From Sorghum bicolor (lineage: Eukaryota; Streptophyta; Magnoliopsida; Poales; Poaceae): a DNA stretch of 64,000 bases. Made by a program: the position numbers and the translations under genes. The stretch is taken from assembly GCF_000003195.3 (NCBI RefSeq), contig NC_012872.2, positions 53,363,695 through 53,427,694 of the forward strand, in the 5' to 3' direction. The notes below the pieces were generated by a model. That model had not been told where the DNA came from, ran no database searches, and saw only the letters and a program-made list of their open reading frames with translations. The number at the start of each line of letters is the position of its first letter. The stretch's first letter is position 1. Below are positions 22,926-34,374 of the stretch, one piece after another.

Positions 22926-24094
22926 TACGTACTCTCTATCTCTTTTTAATTATCGTCGTTGGTGTGCGTACCACAAGTTTGACTCGATTTATAGAAAATA
23001 CGTGCAATATTTGTATGTTCAAATAAATTTGTTAAAAAACTAGATTGAAAGATCTTTCTAATGATACTAATTATATATTATAAATATTAATATTTTTTAA
23101 AATATAATTATCTATATTTGTTTTTTTGGAAGCGCAGGGAGTACCTGGTAACTCGTTACGCGTGCGCGGGAATGGACGGCGTGTCCGGTTAACCGTTAAC
23201 GTTCGACGATTGCCGGAGGGCCGAGCACAAATGTGCTCTGCTGCTGTGACCGCTGGGCCCCACAGCACCAACCCGTGAAGCGTGGAGATTGCGCCGCTCG
23301 CTCGTACCCGTGCACGCGCGCTTCCCAACTCTGACCGCCCGCGCCCACACAGCCAAAGCACCTGACCACCTGGCCCATGTGGCGGCACCTGGATGACCGG
23401 TCAACAGCCCGGGGCCACACCTGTGGACCCCGCCTGTAAAGGATGCAGTTCCCGCGTGAGGATTTCGAAATTCGAGCGCGCGGATGACCCTAGCCGCCGA
23501 CGCTGCGAGCTGGGACCCTATTTGGCCATTCTTCTTCTTCTTTTTTTTCTCTGCTACCGCCGCGTCGTCTGCTCTGCTCTGCTCCCCGAAACCGCTCGAA
23601 GAAATCGAAGTGGAGAAGATGGCGGAGGCGGTGGCGTACGAGGAGCAGCGGCGGAGGCAGATAGAGGCGAACAAGCGGAAGCTGGAGGAGCTGCAGCTGC
23701 ACCACCTCTCCGCCACCGTCAGTGAGGCCGCCGCCGCCGCCGTCAAACCCTCGTCGGTGAGTCCCGCTTTCTTGACCGACAGCCATGATGGCCGGGCTGT
23801 TTCTTGTGTCGCTAGATGCCTTCTTTTCTGCCATTCTCTGGGTATGCTCGATCCAAACTCGGCTTTTGATCCTGTAGGCCAAGAAGCGGAAGGCGCGGGT
23901 GCCGCGGAACGCCACCGCGGAGCCGCTACGGCGGTCCGGCCGAATCGCCAACCTCCCTGAGAATGAGAAGCCTGTGTACCGCGAGGTCATTGTGAAAGGG
24001 TCATAGTCTCGTAGAAATTACTATAGATAATGGATTTCATCTTTTCTCCTTGTTTCGTACAACAAATCGCGGTTTTGAAATCAATGTGATTCAG

Positions 24095-24226
24095 GATTCG
24101 GACGAGGAGAGGAGCGACCAGGATTCGGACGAGGAGAGGAGCGACCAGGACTCGGACGAGGAGAGGAGCGACCAGGATTCGGACGAGGAGAGGAGCTACC
24201 AGGACTCGGACGAGAGGAGGTATGCC
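24095..24226 (+). repeat. 27-bp coding minisatellite (DSDEERSDQ repeats)
   Basis: Four full 27-bp units begin at 24095, 24122, 24149 and 24176, with a partial fifth at 24203. Each encodes the acidic nonapeptide DSDEERS(D/Y)Q. The paralogue at 51318 has a single unit (DSDEERSYA), so the array expanded in this copy. Confidence 0.9.
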
Positions 24227-24930
24227 CAGTGGCGAATCTAGGATTTTAGTTTTGGGTATGCCGCACAAAAAATTTCAATACAATTCGGTACATCTATTTT
24301 AGCAATTTGGCAACAATTGCAACACGATTTAGTATATACATGCACTAAGTAACATAATAAGGCTTAAATTCAAGGATTAAGTTGAAACCATTCACTAAAT
24401 ACAATATAAATAGTTCAAAAACCATATCGATAATTAAATATACCTACGTTGCTATTTTCAGACTGTTTTATTTGACATTTTGAATCGACATAAATGCTTT
24501 ATTATGTTCGCTTTACTGAAAAGTCATGGCTAAAAGTACTATTCGTCGATTAATTGTGAGAGAAAAGTATTGTTCATTCGCCGAAATAGTACGGCTCATG
24601 AGACATATATTATCTTCGTCAACCAGATCAACCACACTTCAACTACTAGTTCAACCTGATCAGCTGAACGATTAGAAGGTTCAACTAGATCAGGGGAACA
24701 ATTAGATGCAATATCCAAGTTTCTCTTCGTAACTGTACAAATATTAAAAAACACATTGCTAAATAACTAAACAAGATGGTGTCGAGGAATGTTTGTTCTT
24801 TTTTTTTCTTTTAACAAATACAGCATATATACAATAAAGTAGTATATATATATACACTAATACACTACTGCTGTCCTGTTTTGCAGGGTATGCCGGTGCA
24901 TACCCGGCATACCCTGTGGCTACGCCACTG
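24227..24930. mobile_element. Non-autonomous hAT element in exon 3 of the B3 gene
   Basis: A 704-bp element with ends CAGTGGCGAATCTAGG and (inverse) CGCCACTG. It is flanked by the 8-bp duplication ggtatgcc at 24219-24226 and 24931-24938. The CAGTGGCG terminus and 8-bp duplication identify hAT. No transposase frame is present. A smaller GTTCG...-type MITE-like segment lies inside at about 24506-24604. Confidence 0.9.
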
Positions 24931-25188
24931 GGTATGCCATCTCTAAGGCTGAGGAGCTGGTGCAAAAGCTTGGCTCCAGCTTCCACGTCTTCACCCTGCC
25001 CATGACACTGTTCCATGTCACCGGAGTCTTCAGGCCGGTAAAGTAGAGGAAGCTTCAGTTCGACACGTCCTGCTGTTTTTTATTATTAGTTCATCCCCCA
25101 TCGAGGTAAATTCTTGTTTGGTGGGCTTGTGAAATCGCAGGGCTTCCCGACATATTTCTGCAAGTACCTGCCGAAGCGTGATACGATG

Positions 25189-26685
25189 ATCACCCTGGTG
25201 GATGAGGAGGATGACAAGTTTTGCATGCTCTACCAACCATCCAAGGCTGCCCTCAGCACTGGATGGGGAGGTTTTGTCGTCGACCACAAGCTGCTTGATG
25301 GAGATTGCTTGGTCTTCCAACTGATCGAGCGGACAATGTTCAAGGTGATTGAGATCTACTTTGCATAGCAAGAACGTGGCTTAATCATCAGTGGAACTTG
25401 CATGGTGGCTGAGTGTTGCAGGGAACTGAACAATAACTGAAATTTATGGAATCAAAGATTATTTAGAAAGAAATACAAATTTGTCTTGTTTCAAACCTGG
25501 CCTCTTATCTATCATGTTGTTCCAGTACCATCTGTTTTTCTCAACGGCTAGCTAGGAGAAATTTATGGTTGTAATAATGCTGACCAAGCAATTTCTTGTG
25601 CAAGTGGTGCAGGTCTACATAATCAGAGCAGCATCGTACTTGAAAGCGAGCACTGATGAAGCTAGTAGCTTCTAATACGGAAACTTGGACTATTGGAGCA
25701 CAGGTAAAAAATTTGACCGTTCATTGTTGAATCAGAGTTTCATACTTCTGTTTTTATTTTAACTTTATTTTGGGGGGGGGGGGGGGTAAATTCTCCCGTT
25801 TCCATATTGGGTTTGAGTTTGAACTTTCAGCTTTTGATTGATCAACAAACTTCAATGTTTATAATCCCACGTCCATTAATTATGAAAATACAAGGACCTA
25901 TGCTGTTTTAGTGAGTTTATCTTGATCTCACGTTGCAAAGCCAACATATTTTGGGTGGATGGCTTCTTTTTGGCCAAGCTATTTGATCAATGTCTGATAG
26001 GCATGCAATCAATGCATGAACTCGGCCAGTACTAGATGGTCTGGTGGCTCTTTCAACTGATATAGATTTTTTTATTGTACCATTGCCTTTTCCTTTCCAG
26101 ATTTGGTACTTGTACTCTACGCTCCTCCTTCCTCTTGTACTCTGTAGGTTTGTTGTAGTAGTTTACACAATTCCATTTATGTACTGTTTTTGGTAAAATA
26201 TTACCCTTTTGTAATTTTAGCAATATATAATTGTTTGTTTAGTATTTGTCGGAAGGCATATTGCCTTAGCTGTTGTTTGAAGGGCTGATAGCTTGGCACA
26301 TTGTCGTCTTATTCTTAATTTGAGATGTCCGCAATTGAACCAAAGAGATTTTTTGCTTCTAAAACTGACTGTACTTCCATTGCAAGTAACTCTCCTTGTT
26401 TGACTTCTTACTGTTTTATAGAAATTAGTGAATGTTACACAATTTTCAGGATGATGAATGCTTGTCCTGATGTTAACATGTTTCCTTGTTCCTTTACTCA
26501 GATATGGAGGCGGGAGCGTTGGACAAGCTCGCATCTGGAAATTGCTGGGTATCTTGACCCTTTTGGGTGGCAGAAAGTTAGCTGATGTATAAATGTTTAC
26601 TCATCCTAATTTCTACCAGCTGCTACTTTGTGTACTTCTTGGGCTTACCAATTGCATGGTTCAGAAATCTGCACTGTGTATTGGG
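25189..26685 (+). repeat. Tandem duplication, copy 1 (about 1.5 kb)
   Basis: Starts inside the B3-coding exon (atcaccctggtggatgagg) and ends with gcactgtgtattgg. It contains the last part of the B3 domain, the final coding exon and a likely 3' UTR intron. Offset to the second copy is 1,497 bp before the poly(G) run and 1,495 after it. Confidence 0.93.
25772..25786 (+). repeat. Poly(G) run of 15, with 13 in the duplicate
   Basis: The only difference I noticed between the two 1.5-kb copies is this homopolymer (25772-25786 against 27269-27281). It may be real slippage or an assembly uncertainty. Confidence 0.8.
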
Positions 26686-28179
26686 ATCACCCTGGTGGAT
26701 GAGGAGGATGACAAGTTTTGCATGCTCTACCAACCATCCAAGGCTGCCCTCAGCACTGGATGGGGAGGTTTTGTCGTCGACCACAAGCTGCTTGATGGAG
26801 ATTGCTTGGTCTTCCAACTGATCGAGCGGACAATGTTCAAGGTGATTGAGATCTACTTTGCATAGCAAGAACGTGGCTTAATCATCAGTGGAACTTGCAT
26901 GGTGGCTGAGTGTTGCAGGGAACTGAACAATAACTGAAATTTATGGAATCAAAGATTATTTAGAAAGAAATACAAATTTGTCTTGTTTCAAACCTGGCCT
27001 CTTATCTATCATGTTGTTCCAGTACCATCTGTTTTTCTCAACGGCTAGCTAGGAGAAATTTATGGTTGTAATAATGCTGACCAAGCAATTTCTTGTGCAA
27101 GTGGTGCAGGTCTACATAATCAGAGCAGCATCGTACTTGAAAGCGAGCACTGATGAAGCTAGTAGCTTCTAATACGGAAACTTGGACTATTGGAGCACAG
27201 GTAAAAAATTTGACCGTTCATTGTTGAATCAGAGTTTCATACTTCTGTTTTTATTTTAACTTTATTTTGGGGGGGGGGGGGTAAATTCTCCCGTTTCCAT
27301 ATTGGGTTTGAGTTTGAACTTTCAGCTTTTGATTGATCAACAAACTTCAATGTTTATAATCCCACGTCCATTAATTATGAAAATACAAGGACCTATGCTG
27401 TTTTAGTGAGTTTATCTTGATCTCACGTTGCAAAGCCAACATATTTTGGGTGGATGGCTTCTTTTTGGCCAAGCTATTTGATCAATGTCTGATAGGCATG
27501 CAATCAATGCATGAACTCGGCCAGTACTAGATGGTCTGGTGGCTCTTTCAACTGATATAGATTTTTTTATTGTACCATTGCCTTTTCCTTTCCAGATTTG
27601 GTACTTGTACTCTACGCTCCTCCTTCCTCTTGTACTCTGTAGGTTTGTTGTAGTAGTTTACACAATTCCATTTATGTACTGTTTTTGGTAAAATATTACC
27701 CTTTTGTAATTTTAGCAATATATAATTGTTTGTTTAGTATTTGTCGGAAGGCATATTGCCTTAGCTGTTGTTTGAAGGGCTGATAGCTTGGCACATTGTC
27801 GTCTTATTCTTAATTTGAGATGTCCGCAATTGAACCAAAGAGATTTTTTGCTTCTAAAACTGACTGTACTTCCATTGCAAGTAACTCTCCTTGTTTGACT
27901 TCTTACTGTTTTATAGAAATTAGTGAATGTTACACAATTTTCAGGATGATGAATGCTTGTCCTGATGTTAACATGTTTCCTTGTTCCTTTACTCAGATAT
28001 GGAGGCGGGAGCGTTGGACAAGCTCGCATCTGGAAATTGCTGGGTATCTTGACCCTTTTGGGTGGCAGAAAGTTAGCTGATGTATAAATGTTTACTCATC
28101 CTAATTTCTACCAGCTGCTACTTTGTGTACTTCTTGGGCTTACCAATTGCATGGTTCAGAAATCTGCACTGTGTATTGG
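26686..28179 (+). repeat. Tandem duplication, copy 2, carrying a headless B3 half-domain
   Basis: Direct repeat of 25189-26685 with the same coding fragment (LVDEEDDKFCMLYQ... to MFKVIEIYFA) but no upstream exons. The join at 26684-26687 (attggg|atcaccctgg) fuses downstream non-coding DNA to the middle of the B3 exon. It cannot encode a full B3 protein. After 28179 the sequence continues as single-copy gene flank. Confidence 0.92.
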
Positions 28180-28828
28180 TATGTTGATGGCAATCGACCT
28201 GATTTTGTAAATGATGTGTGTCCTTGTTTCTCTTGGACCCATTTCAGTGTTCAATCAATCCTGTGTGGTTCATTTTATTATCACCATTAGTAGCTTTGTG
28301 GTGCTAATATACAGACATATGGCCTTGTAAAATGGACCAGGCTTGCTATTGCTAATTTGGGTTGTGCGCGGAGGATTGCGGAGGTTGTAGGGGAAAGAGG
28401 TGGACATAAATATGGACATTCTCTTAAGAAGGTTTTTTCTCCTTGGAGGTTAGAAAAGGAGGATTGCTGGAGATGCTCGACGTACTTCCCCATAAATATG
28501 GACATTTGCTCTTAAGAAGGTTTTGCTACCATTTTAAAAAAATAAGTTTTCAAAAATTCGTGCTTCACTTTTATGGAAATAATGCTCTTAAACATTTTCT
28601 TAAAAAGAATATGTACCATTAGATTGTATGCGGAACAATATCCAACAATGCATGCCATTTTTTTAATTTTGTGCTTCACTTTTATGGGAATAATGCTCTT
28701 AAGAAGTTTTTTCTCTGTTCCTTGATAAAATCATATTGAAATCTCTCACATTTGTTCTTTCTCCTCTTGTAAATGTAAATTTTAAACCATCTCGTACCTT
28801 CAGCAGCCGATGGCGGACATGTCGCTTT

Positions 28829-28936
28829 GTTCGCTTGAGCTTATCGGTCAAATCTGTCAGTCATTCAGCAGTGGTTTTATCCCACAACAAATCAGCCAAC
28901 AGTACTTTGTGCCATGACTTATCAGCCAAATGAAGC
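28829..28936. mobile_element. Small MITE, GTTCGTTTGGCTGATAAGCC family (reverse)
   Basis: Runs from gttcgcttgagcttatc to cttatcagccaaatgaag, near-inverse ends of the family seen at 4653-4729. Confidence 0.5.
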
Positions 28937-28969
28937 CTTCGTAAACAAATTGTGAAACCATCACTTGAC

Positions 28970-29640
28970 CAAGCTGAGAAACAGGGCATGGCATAATTTT
29001 GGACAGGATGTAGGAACGGGGCGCGCCATTTGCCTGCTGAAATCATGAGCAAGGAGTGGCGTCAGAGACCAGCCGAACGACGCTGATCAGTCAACAAGAA
29101 CAATAATATGCCAGGCGAGCACCGTTGCTGTACAGGGGGTTTCTGTAGTGCTTTGGAGAATTTCAATCCTTAGGTTTTTGTTTTTCTCTCCCTCTGTATA
29201 AAAGCGCTTGGAACATCATATTGATGACTTATCAAAATCATACACAACACATTTTTTTATCAAATTTACAGGGAAATATTAATATGGGATTAGCCTCGTT
29301 CCGTTTCTATCTCTGAGAAGTCCAGAGCATTTATTGTTTGCCAAAGAAATCTCCAGACCGCTCCGTTCCCTTCCTATTTCCTCCAATATCCCAGCTTCTT
29401 TCCTATGAACCATTCAAATGCAGCACCTTCAATATTCATGTGTTCTGAAATCATAAGGGCATTAATGCATGTGACACTGTCTTGTTTCCTATCCTCTTGT
29501 ATATTCTCTAATTCAAAAGCCAAAACACTAAACCCACTGTTGGCTTTGCTGTTTGGGAATAAATTAGTGACATGATTCATATTTAAAGTTAAGATCGACG
29601 CACACGAAGGCCAACACTCTGTCCACTTTGTCATTAACTA
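28970..29640. repeat. Decayed copy of AG-peptide-linked duplicated sequence
   Basis: 28970-29290 matches 18350-18650, including the TATA-like string. 29330-29570 matches 59810-60000 (shared gccaaagaaatctccagacc, attcaaatgcagcaccttc, atgcatgtgacact). No AG-peptide coding sequence is present here. The minus frame through 29374-29634 (EHMNIEGAAFEWFI) is shared with 59673-59972 (EHMNNIEGAAFEWFI) but is not supported as a gene. Confidence 0.65.
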
Positions 29641-31060
29641 ATCTCACAACAAATCAACATCGGCAACAGCTAAAAACAAAATCAGCCAGCCGAACAGGAC
29701 GACGATGACAACATTAGTAGCGATAGCTTGCATCCGATTGCTTAAGCTGCCATTTATATCATCAGCCCTGATCCAGAAACTAAAGAAATCTAGTATATCC
29801 TTCTCCACTATTTATTTATACAAACTATTTATAGTTGCAAAACTTTTTGATCAGACAATAATCAATGTAAGCTGTCGAGAAGTGGAAAAGATGAAGACTT
29901 TCTATGTTTTACATAAATTACAGCAATATGATACATATATAACCTGGTTTAAGACCAATCTACGTAGGAATAAATTGTAGAGACTAAATCTGCCACAAAT
30001 CTGCTTCGAAGGAAACAAAATCCACTTCTTGTACTCAACTCCACAACCAACAAAGAAGCAAAAGAACAAAGTGACATAATTCACCTCCGAACCAATGGCT
30101 TCCTTAGGGAGTTCCTTGGCACGTTCTTCCTAAACAAAGGACGCTGAAAGAAATATCAGAGAGAAGAGATTCAGGATCAGACTCGATCAAACTCATTTTG
30201 CAAGTGGTCGAGTTACCAACCAGCTGTTTCATTTCTCTTCTTGTAGGCATTTTGTCGAATAGGTTGAATGCGCAATCCAGAGAGAACACCAGGCCTTCCC
30301 GCCCGTGGTGTCCGGTAACCACGCCGCGCCCACACGCTCCCCCCTTCTTCTCGCACGTGCTCTCTCCTTCTCCCTGTATGCGAGGTCGTGGAGCGATGAG
30401 CCCGGCGAGGGCGCTGCTGCACGCGAAGCATCATCCGCTCGGGCTCCCGGTGCCGGTGGCCATGACGAGGCTCTGTCCGACGAGCAGCGCTCTGCTCACC
30501 GTTGACACATTGGGTGTGGTGCTGGCGTTTCGGCTGCACCACATGGTGTCGGCATCGTTGTGGCCAGCTATGTCGGCAGCGGCAACAAGGCCATGGTGGC
30601 GCGGTGGGAGTGCGCGATCCAAGAGGTACGTAGGCATGTTATCAGGGAGGAGTATGATCGACAGAGGAAAGACGGTGTGTCGTGCATGACCGAGCTCGAC
30701 GTTGTGATGGCCTCTAGCTGGGCAGTGAGATGAGATCCGCTGTGGCTGATGGCTGATGGCCGATGCTGCTCCAATACCATCACGGCCGCTGCGAGGAGAC
30801 AATGCGACCAGCTAGAGGAGACAGTGGCAGCAGGCGAGCATATAGCGGGGGACGATGGAGAGTGAGGAGGTCTTGGTGAGGCAAGCGGCGGTGACAGCGG
30901 GTGCGAACCAAAGGTGAAGGAAACCTAAACAACTGAGTGCGCCCTTCCCAGCCAAGCCCACGAGAAATAAAGGGTGGAGCATTTTTTCCGGGGCCTGGCT
31001 TCTAGCTGCTTTAAGCAGGGCGCGGACCGAAGCCAAAACACCTCTAGCCAAACTATGCCA
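29641..31060. other. No supported gene; GC-rich patch of unknown origin
   Basis: 29641-30190 is AT-rich without features. 30250-31060 is GC-rich with several overlapping open frames on both strands, none matching a family I recognise. It could be a captured gene fragment in a transposon, but no boundaries are visible. Confidence 0.4.
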
Positions 31061-31061
31061 A

Positions 31062-31285
31062 AACTTTTTGGATTTCACTGCTATAGTATTTTCGTTTGTT
31101 TGTGGTAAATATTGTCTAATTATAGACTAGCTAAGATTAAAAGATTCGTCTCACGATTTACAGGCAAACTATGTAATTTATTTTTGTTTTCGTCTAAATT
31201 TAGTGCTTCATACATATGCCATAAGATTCGATGTAACGGGAAATCTTAAAAACTTTTTGGATTTTGGTGGGAACTAAACAAGGCC
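31062..31285. mobile_element. Tourist-like MITE, family A, 5' end eroded
   Basis: Retains the internal blocks (attatagactagctaagatt, aaagattcgtctcacgattt) and the 3' end gggaactaaacaaggcc. The 5' TIR is lost. Confidence 0.72.
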
Positions 31286-31676
31286 TAACAAAGGCACCTG
31301 CACATGCTATTCCTAGCTCAGGCTCCGTCTAGATAAATTTAAAAACATGAAAACATCTCTAAATTTAAGACAAAGGAAATAATGATTATTTCTTTTTGAA
31401 TCCAAACCGATATAAATAATATATTAGCTTAGCTGGACCTCTAGAGCCAGTCGAGCCAAATTAGATAATAGTAGCTAATAGGTGAATAGATATAAGTATA
31501 TATAATAATAGGTGGATAGATAATAGCAACTAATAGATAGAGAAATAGGTGGTTAGGTAATAGTATTTAATAGGTGGACTAATAAATATATAAATAATAG
31601 CAAATAATAAAAGCTAACTGTTAGCTAGACCCGCTAGAGTTGAGTATCATACTACCACAGCCGCTAGAAGTTATAC

Positions 31677-31680
<4 letters not shown>

Positions 31681-31758
<78 letters not shown>
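31681..31758. repeat. (TA)39 microsatellite
   Basis: An uninterrupted TA run of about 78 bp. The surrounding 31290-32620 is AT-rich and without recognisable genes. Confidence 0.95.
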
Positions 31759-31763
<5 letters not shown>

Positions 31764-32621
31764 CTGAACAACCTTCAATATTATCTCATACTACACTTAA
31801 GATTACGAAATACTAAACAAATACTGAATGATACCGAATAATACTAAAACATGAATATTGAATCACACACATCTACACCAAATAAGCACATTATACGTAA
31901 AAATGCCTCATAATGTATCTAACTAACGATACTAATTTAGTGTCATCGATATTTCTACCCCTTTTTCTCTATAAACTATTAAATTTAGTTAAATTCAGAA
32001 TAGTTTGATTTAAAATAACTCTAGAAGTTGATTTAATTTAGAATAAAGAAAATAGTCATTGATTTCTTTTCTCAGAAACTATGAATTTAGATGGTCTTAT
32101 CTAAACGTATATTTATTGCTTTTCTCTTCTGTCTTTGAATAAATTAATTCCTAAAATTATTTTGAGTCAAACTTATTTACATTAGATCAAATTTGTATAT
32201 AAAAGGTATTTATGACATTAAATACGTATAATACAAAATATTTTCTATTGGATTTAATGATACTAATTTGGTGCTATAAATTATAGTAGTTTGTTTACAT
32301 TTTTTTAGTTAACTTTAAAATATTTGACTTTAGAAAACCTTTCTATACTCCCACTAATCACATGATAGAGCATTTGCGGCGCTACTACATAAATGCCGCT
32401 ATACTATTTGTGCCGATCAAAACTTTCTTAATTTCAGTTAAATTTCTGAAAATACTAATAACATTTGTATCTTCAAATATGTTTATTACAAACCAGATTT
32501 AATGATATATTTAATAATATTAATTATATACTATAGATATTAACATTTTATACATATTTAGTTCAAAATTTAAAATATATGATTATTCCGAAGGCGGAAA
32601 CTACACTTATTTTGAGAAACG

Positions 32622-32846
32622 GGGGCTGTTTAGTTAGTGAAATTTTTTACAAAGTTTTCAAAATTTCCGTCATATCAAATCTTTGTGGCACATACATAAA
32701 ACGTTAAATATAGATAAAAAACTAATTGCGTAATTCATATGTAATTTACGAAATAAATAGTTAGTCCATAATTAGATAATAGTTATCAAATACAAACAAA
32801 GTGCTACAGTATTAAAATTAAAAAATTTCACCAACTAAATAGCCCC
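32622..32846. mobile_element. Tourist-like MITE, GGGGCTGTTTAG variant
   Basis: Starts ggggctgtttagttagtg and ends caccaactaaatagcccc, with family-A-like internal sequence. About 225 bp. No clear target duplication. Confidence 0.7.
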
Positions 32847-32966
32847 TAGTGAGTATAAAATCTATAGCTATATGATGAGTCTAGCCGTCTAGGATACAGA
32901 AAGCATTCACTGCCGCCGCCCAGCAATCTCCGATTAGCCTATCAGGCTATCATCATGAATAAATGA

Positions 32967-33192
32967 GATCTTGTTTAGTTTCTAAAAGGTTTATAAAAAT
33001 TTTTCAGATTTTTCGTCACATCAAATCTTACAGCATATGCATGAAGTATTAAATATAGATAAAAAGAATAACTAATTACATAATTTATCTGTAATTTACG
33101 AGACGAATCTTTTGAGCCTAGTTAGTCCATAATTAGATAATATTTGTTAAATACAAATAAAAATACTATTTTACAAATTTTTAAACAAGTCC
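32967..33192. mobile_element. Tourist-like MITE, family A, in the PMEI promoter region
   Basis: Starts gatcttgtttagtttc and ends aaacaagtcc, about 226 bp, with worn TIRs. It ends about 120 bp before the ATG of the inhibitor gene at 33313. Confidence 0.72.
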
Positions 33193-33312
33193 TGAAAGAG
33201 AACTCTCTTGCCAAAGTTTCAACATCCCAACATGGCTAAAAAACCCATCCAAAGCTTGCAGGCAAATTAAGGTCTAGCAGTAGGAGCACACGCACCCTCC
33301 CAGCAAGCGACG

Positions 33313-33890
33313 ATGGCGGCGAGGCTTGTCTCCGTCTCCGTTCCCCTCCTCCTGCTCGTCGTTGTCCTAGCCGGCTCCCGCGCGGCGCTGGCCTCCGAGA
33401 CCGTGGACCAGACCTGCGCGGCTGCGCCAAGGCCACGTCGGGCGCGCAGCGCAAGGAGCACCTGGCGTCCTTCTGCGTGTCTTCGCTCCAGGCGGCGCTC
33501 GGCAGCGAGGGCGCCGACGCGCGCGGCCTGGCCGCCATCGCCACCAACCTGACGCTGGCCAACTACACGGCCGCCGTGGCCACCATCAAGGCGCTGGAGC
33601 GGCGGGGAGGCTGGCCCGAGCGGTCGCGGCGCGCGCTGGCCACGTCACGTGCCGCCGGCGGTACAATCGAGGCGCTCAACGTCGTGCACAGCGCCGTCCA
33701 CGCGCTCGCCACGGGGAAGCTCCGGGGCTACGTGTTCGACATGGAGGTCGTCCGGAAGGCGGCGTCCGACTGCGAGGACGCGTTCGGCGGCGCCGGCGGG
33801 AACTGCAAGTTGCCGCTGCGGAAGGTGGACGACGACGCTGACAACCTCACCGTGGTGGCCATGCTCATCGTCAGATCCCTCGGCAATTAA
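33313..33890 (+). pseudogene. Plant invertase/pectin methylesterase inhibitor (PMEI family), one frameshift
   Basis: The ATG at 33313 opens a signal peptide (MAARLVSVSVPLLLLVVVLA, cleavage likely near ASA/LAS). The mature N-terminus then reads ETVDQTCA. From about 33425 the match moves to another frame: CAKATSGAQRKEHLASFCVS, then an all-helical body, and DCEDAF...GGNCKLPL near the C-terminus with TAA at 33888-33890. That places a one-base loss within about 33416-33426 (tgcgcggctgcgccaag). The four conserved Cys of the family are recognisable across the two frames. Total length about 190 aa, normal for the family. These apoplastic proteins inhibit pectin methylesterases or invertases; which one cannot be told. 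A sequencing error could explain the shift. Confidence 0.82.
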
Positions 33891-34084
33891 TTAAGGGCGG
33901 AGGCCGAGGCCATTGGTGTTGCGTTAAATTACCTTGCAATTGTAATCAAAATGATCTCTTGAGGTTCTTGTGTGATGTGCCTATTTAATGCGAATGAAAC
34001 TCAGATGAAACTCCCACTGAGACTGGCCTAATACTTCAGTAGTACTTGTCTGAGCCTTATTTGATATTTCGTCTATTTTGTTAG

Positions 34085-34135
34085 ACCCTGTTTAGATTGG
34101 AGATAAAAAAATTTTGGTGTCCATATGTCGAGGAA
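34085..34135. mobile_element. Family-B MITE end fragment
   Basis: The sequence gaccctgtttagattggag...aattttggtgtcc matches the family-B terminal repeat. It is cut by the family-A element that starts at 34136. Confidence 0.55.
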
Positions 34136-34374
34136 GGCCTTGTTTACTTTCCTGAAAATTTTGCAAAATTTTTCATATTTTCTGTCACATCGAATCTTTA
34201 GACGCATGTATGGAATATTAAACATAGACGAAAATAAAAAGTAATTGCACAGTTTGGTCGAAATTGACGGGACGAATCTTTTGAGCTTAGTGCATGATTG
34301 GATAATATTTGTCAAATATAAACGAAAGTGCTACAGTATCTGTTTTGCAAAATTTTTTGGAACTAAACAAAGCC
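34136..34374. mobile_element. Tourist-like MITE, family A
   Basis: A 239-bp copy (ggccttgtttactttcc...ggaactaaacaaagcc) flanked by GAA at 34133-34135 and 34375-34377. It lies about 310 bp upstream of the SPC24 ATG. Confidence 0.8.

Larger units (their letters stand above)
23619..25675 (+). pseudogene. B3-domain DNA-binding protein, copy 1, disrupted by a hAT element
   Basis: Exons inferred: 23619-23756, 23878-23985, 24095-25037 (containing a hAT insert at 24227-24930), 25141-25344 and 25613-25675. With the insert and one target copy removed, the frame is continuous. It starts MAEAVAYEEQRRRQIE, then a KKRKAR basic patch and RRSGRIANLP, an acidic repeat, and a C-terminal B3 domain (about 100 aa) ending KVYIIRAASY. 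The insert introduces a stop (...RRYAQWRI*), so the B3 domain would be lost unless spliced around. B3 positions such as GVFRP differ from the paralogue's GGFWL, consistent with relaxed constraint. Resembles rice B3 proteins of the Os05g0481400 type. The intact paralogue is at 50704-52121. Confidence 0.82.

Noticed and set aside
24095..24226. CRISPR-like repeat array
   Set aside because: The repeats are directly adjacent, without spacers, and are in frame within an exon of a plant gene.
26325..26585. Identical 86-codon frames at 26325 and 27820
   Set aside because: They are identical only because the whole 1.5 kb is duplicated, and the region is UTR/intron-like.
29374..29634. Possible conserved protein (EHMN(N)IEGAAFEWF shared with 59673-59972)
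   Set aside because: The similarity is part of a longer non-coding segmental duplication. The frames differ in length and one copy runs into a MITE.
30198..30802. Overlapping GC-rich frames that might be a captured gene
   Set aside because: No domain was recognised, no intron pattern, and no transposon boundaries could be placed.
33236..33562. Minus-strand frame opposite the PMEI gene
   Set aside because: Low-complexity shadow of the GC-rich coding strand.
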